A stretch of 64,000 nt of DNA from Sequoia sempervirens (lineage: Eukaryota > Streptophyta > Pinopsida > Cupressales > Cupressaceae): positions 123,983,760-124,047,759 of the forward strand of contig VDFB02252616.1 of the NCBI GenBank assembly GCA_007258455.2. The letters run 5' to 3'. The notes beneath the pieces are model-generated. The model had not been told where the DNA came from and made no database searches. It saw nothing but the letters and a program-made list of their open reading frames with translations. Position numbers and translations under genes: made by a program. How positions within the stretch are numbered: the first letter of the stretch is position 1; each line of letters starts with the position of its first letter. Below, piece after piece: positions 63,852 to 64,000 of this stretch.

Positions 63852-64000
63852 TAAAATACTAAGAATCAGTTGTGTCTTCAAACAATAATTTCATATAGTT
63901 GTACTTTTAATATATGCTAGCTTTGATCTTAGAAAAGCCAAATGCCCTTCCTAAAGGAAAATAGCCTTTGTCAATCCAAACTTAGCCTATTACTCCATAA
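63852..64000. other. Window edge, nothing recognised
   Basis: Begins with the target duplication TAAAA of the solo LTR. No gene. Confidence 0.5.

Overview
The window is AT-rich nuclear DNA from a seed plant, probably a gymnosperm. That lineage call is an inference from very long chromovirus LTRs, dense old repeats and almost no intact genes; the species cannot be read from the sequence. Nearly everything is transposon-derived or a pseudogene. The only gene part that looks functional is the 5' portion of a growth-regulating factor (GRF) gene at 40.08-40.92 kb, minus strand.

Layout. 0.5-2.4 kb: two decayed minus-strand copies of an uncharacterised protein family, also present at 19.7-22.3 kb. 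2.55-4.26 kb: a block of fold-back repeats with telomere-like tracts. 5.8-6.35 kb: a dyad cluster, then a tandem repeat. 6,378-19,306: a complete Ty3/gypsy chromovirus (Tekay/Del-like) on the minus strand, with 4.06- and 4.07-kb LTRs, a 5-bp target duplication (TGCAT), a PBS matching initiator tRNA-Met, and a polypurine tract. Its gag-pol frame has eight stop codons, all TAG. 19.3-25.3 kb: a third, multi-exon copy of the uncharacterised family on plus, tail to tail with a broken transposase-like gene on minus. 28.07 kb: a truncated LTR of the chromovirus family. 33,462-37,990: a solo LTR on plus (duplication AGTTC). 40.1-40.9 kb: GRF exons with the QLQ domain. 42.0-42.7 kb: LRR and PPR gene relics back to back. 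44.7-45.5 kb: a chimeric LTR relic. 46.8-47.4 kb: a Ty1/copia gag relic. 50.7-52.4 kb: a degenerate minisatellite with a 231-bp higher-order unit. 53.35-54.13 kb: an intronless ribosomal protein L8 pseudogene. 57,487-63,851: a second solo LTR (duplication TAAAA), enlarged by an insert carrying LRR relics around a GC-rich, organelle-like segment.

The most interesting signal is a three-tier stem-loop of about 65 nt beside the TATA-like tract in five LTR copies. Its sequence drifts while its pairing is kept. The other striking pattern is the exclusive use of TAG among the gag-pol stops, which fits deamination at methylated CAG (CHG) sites.
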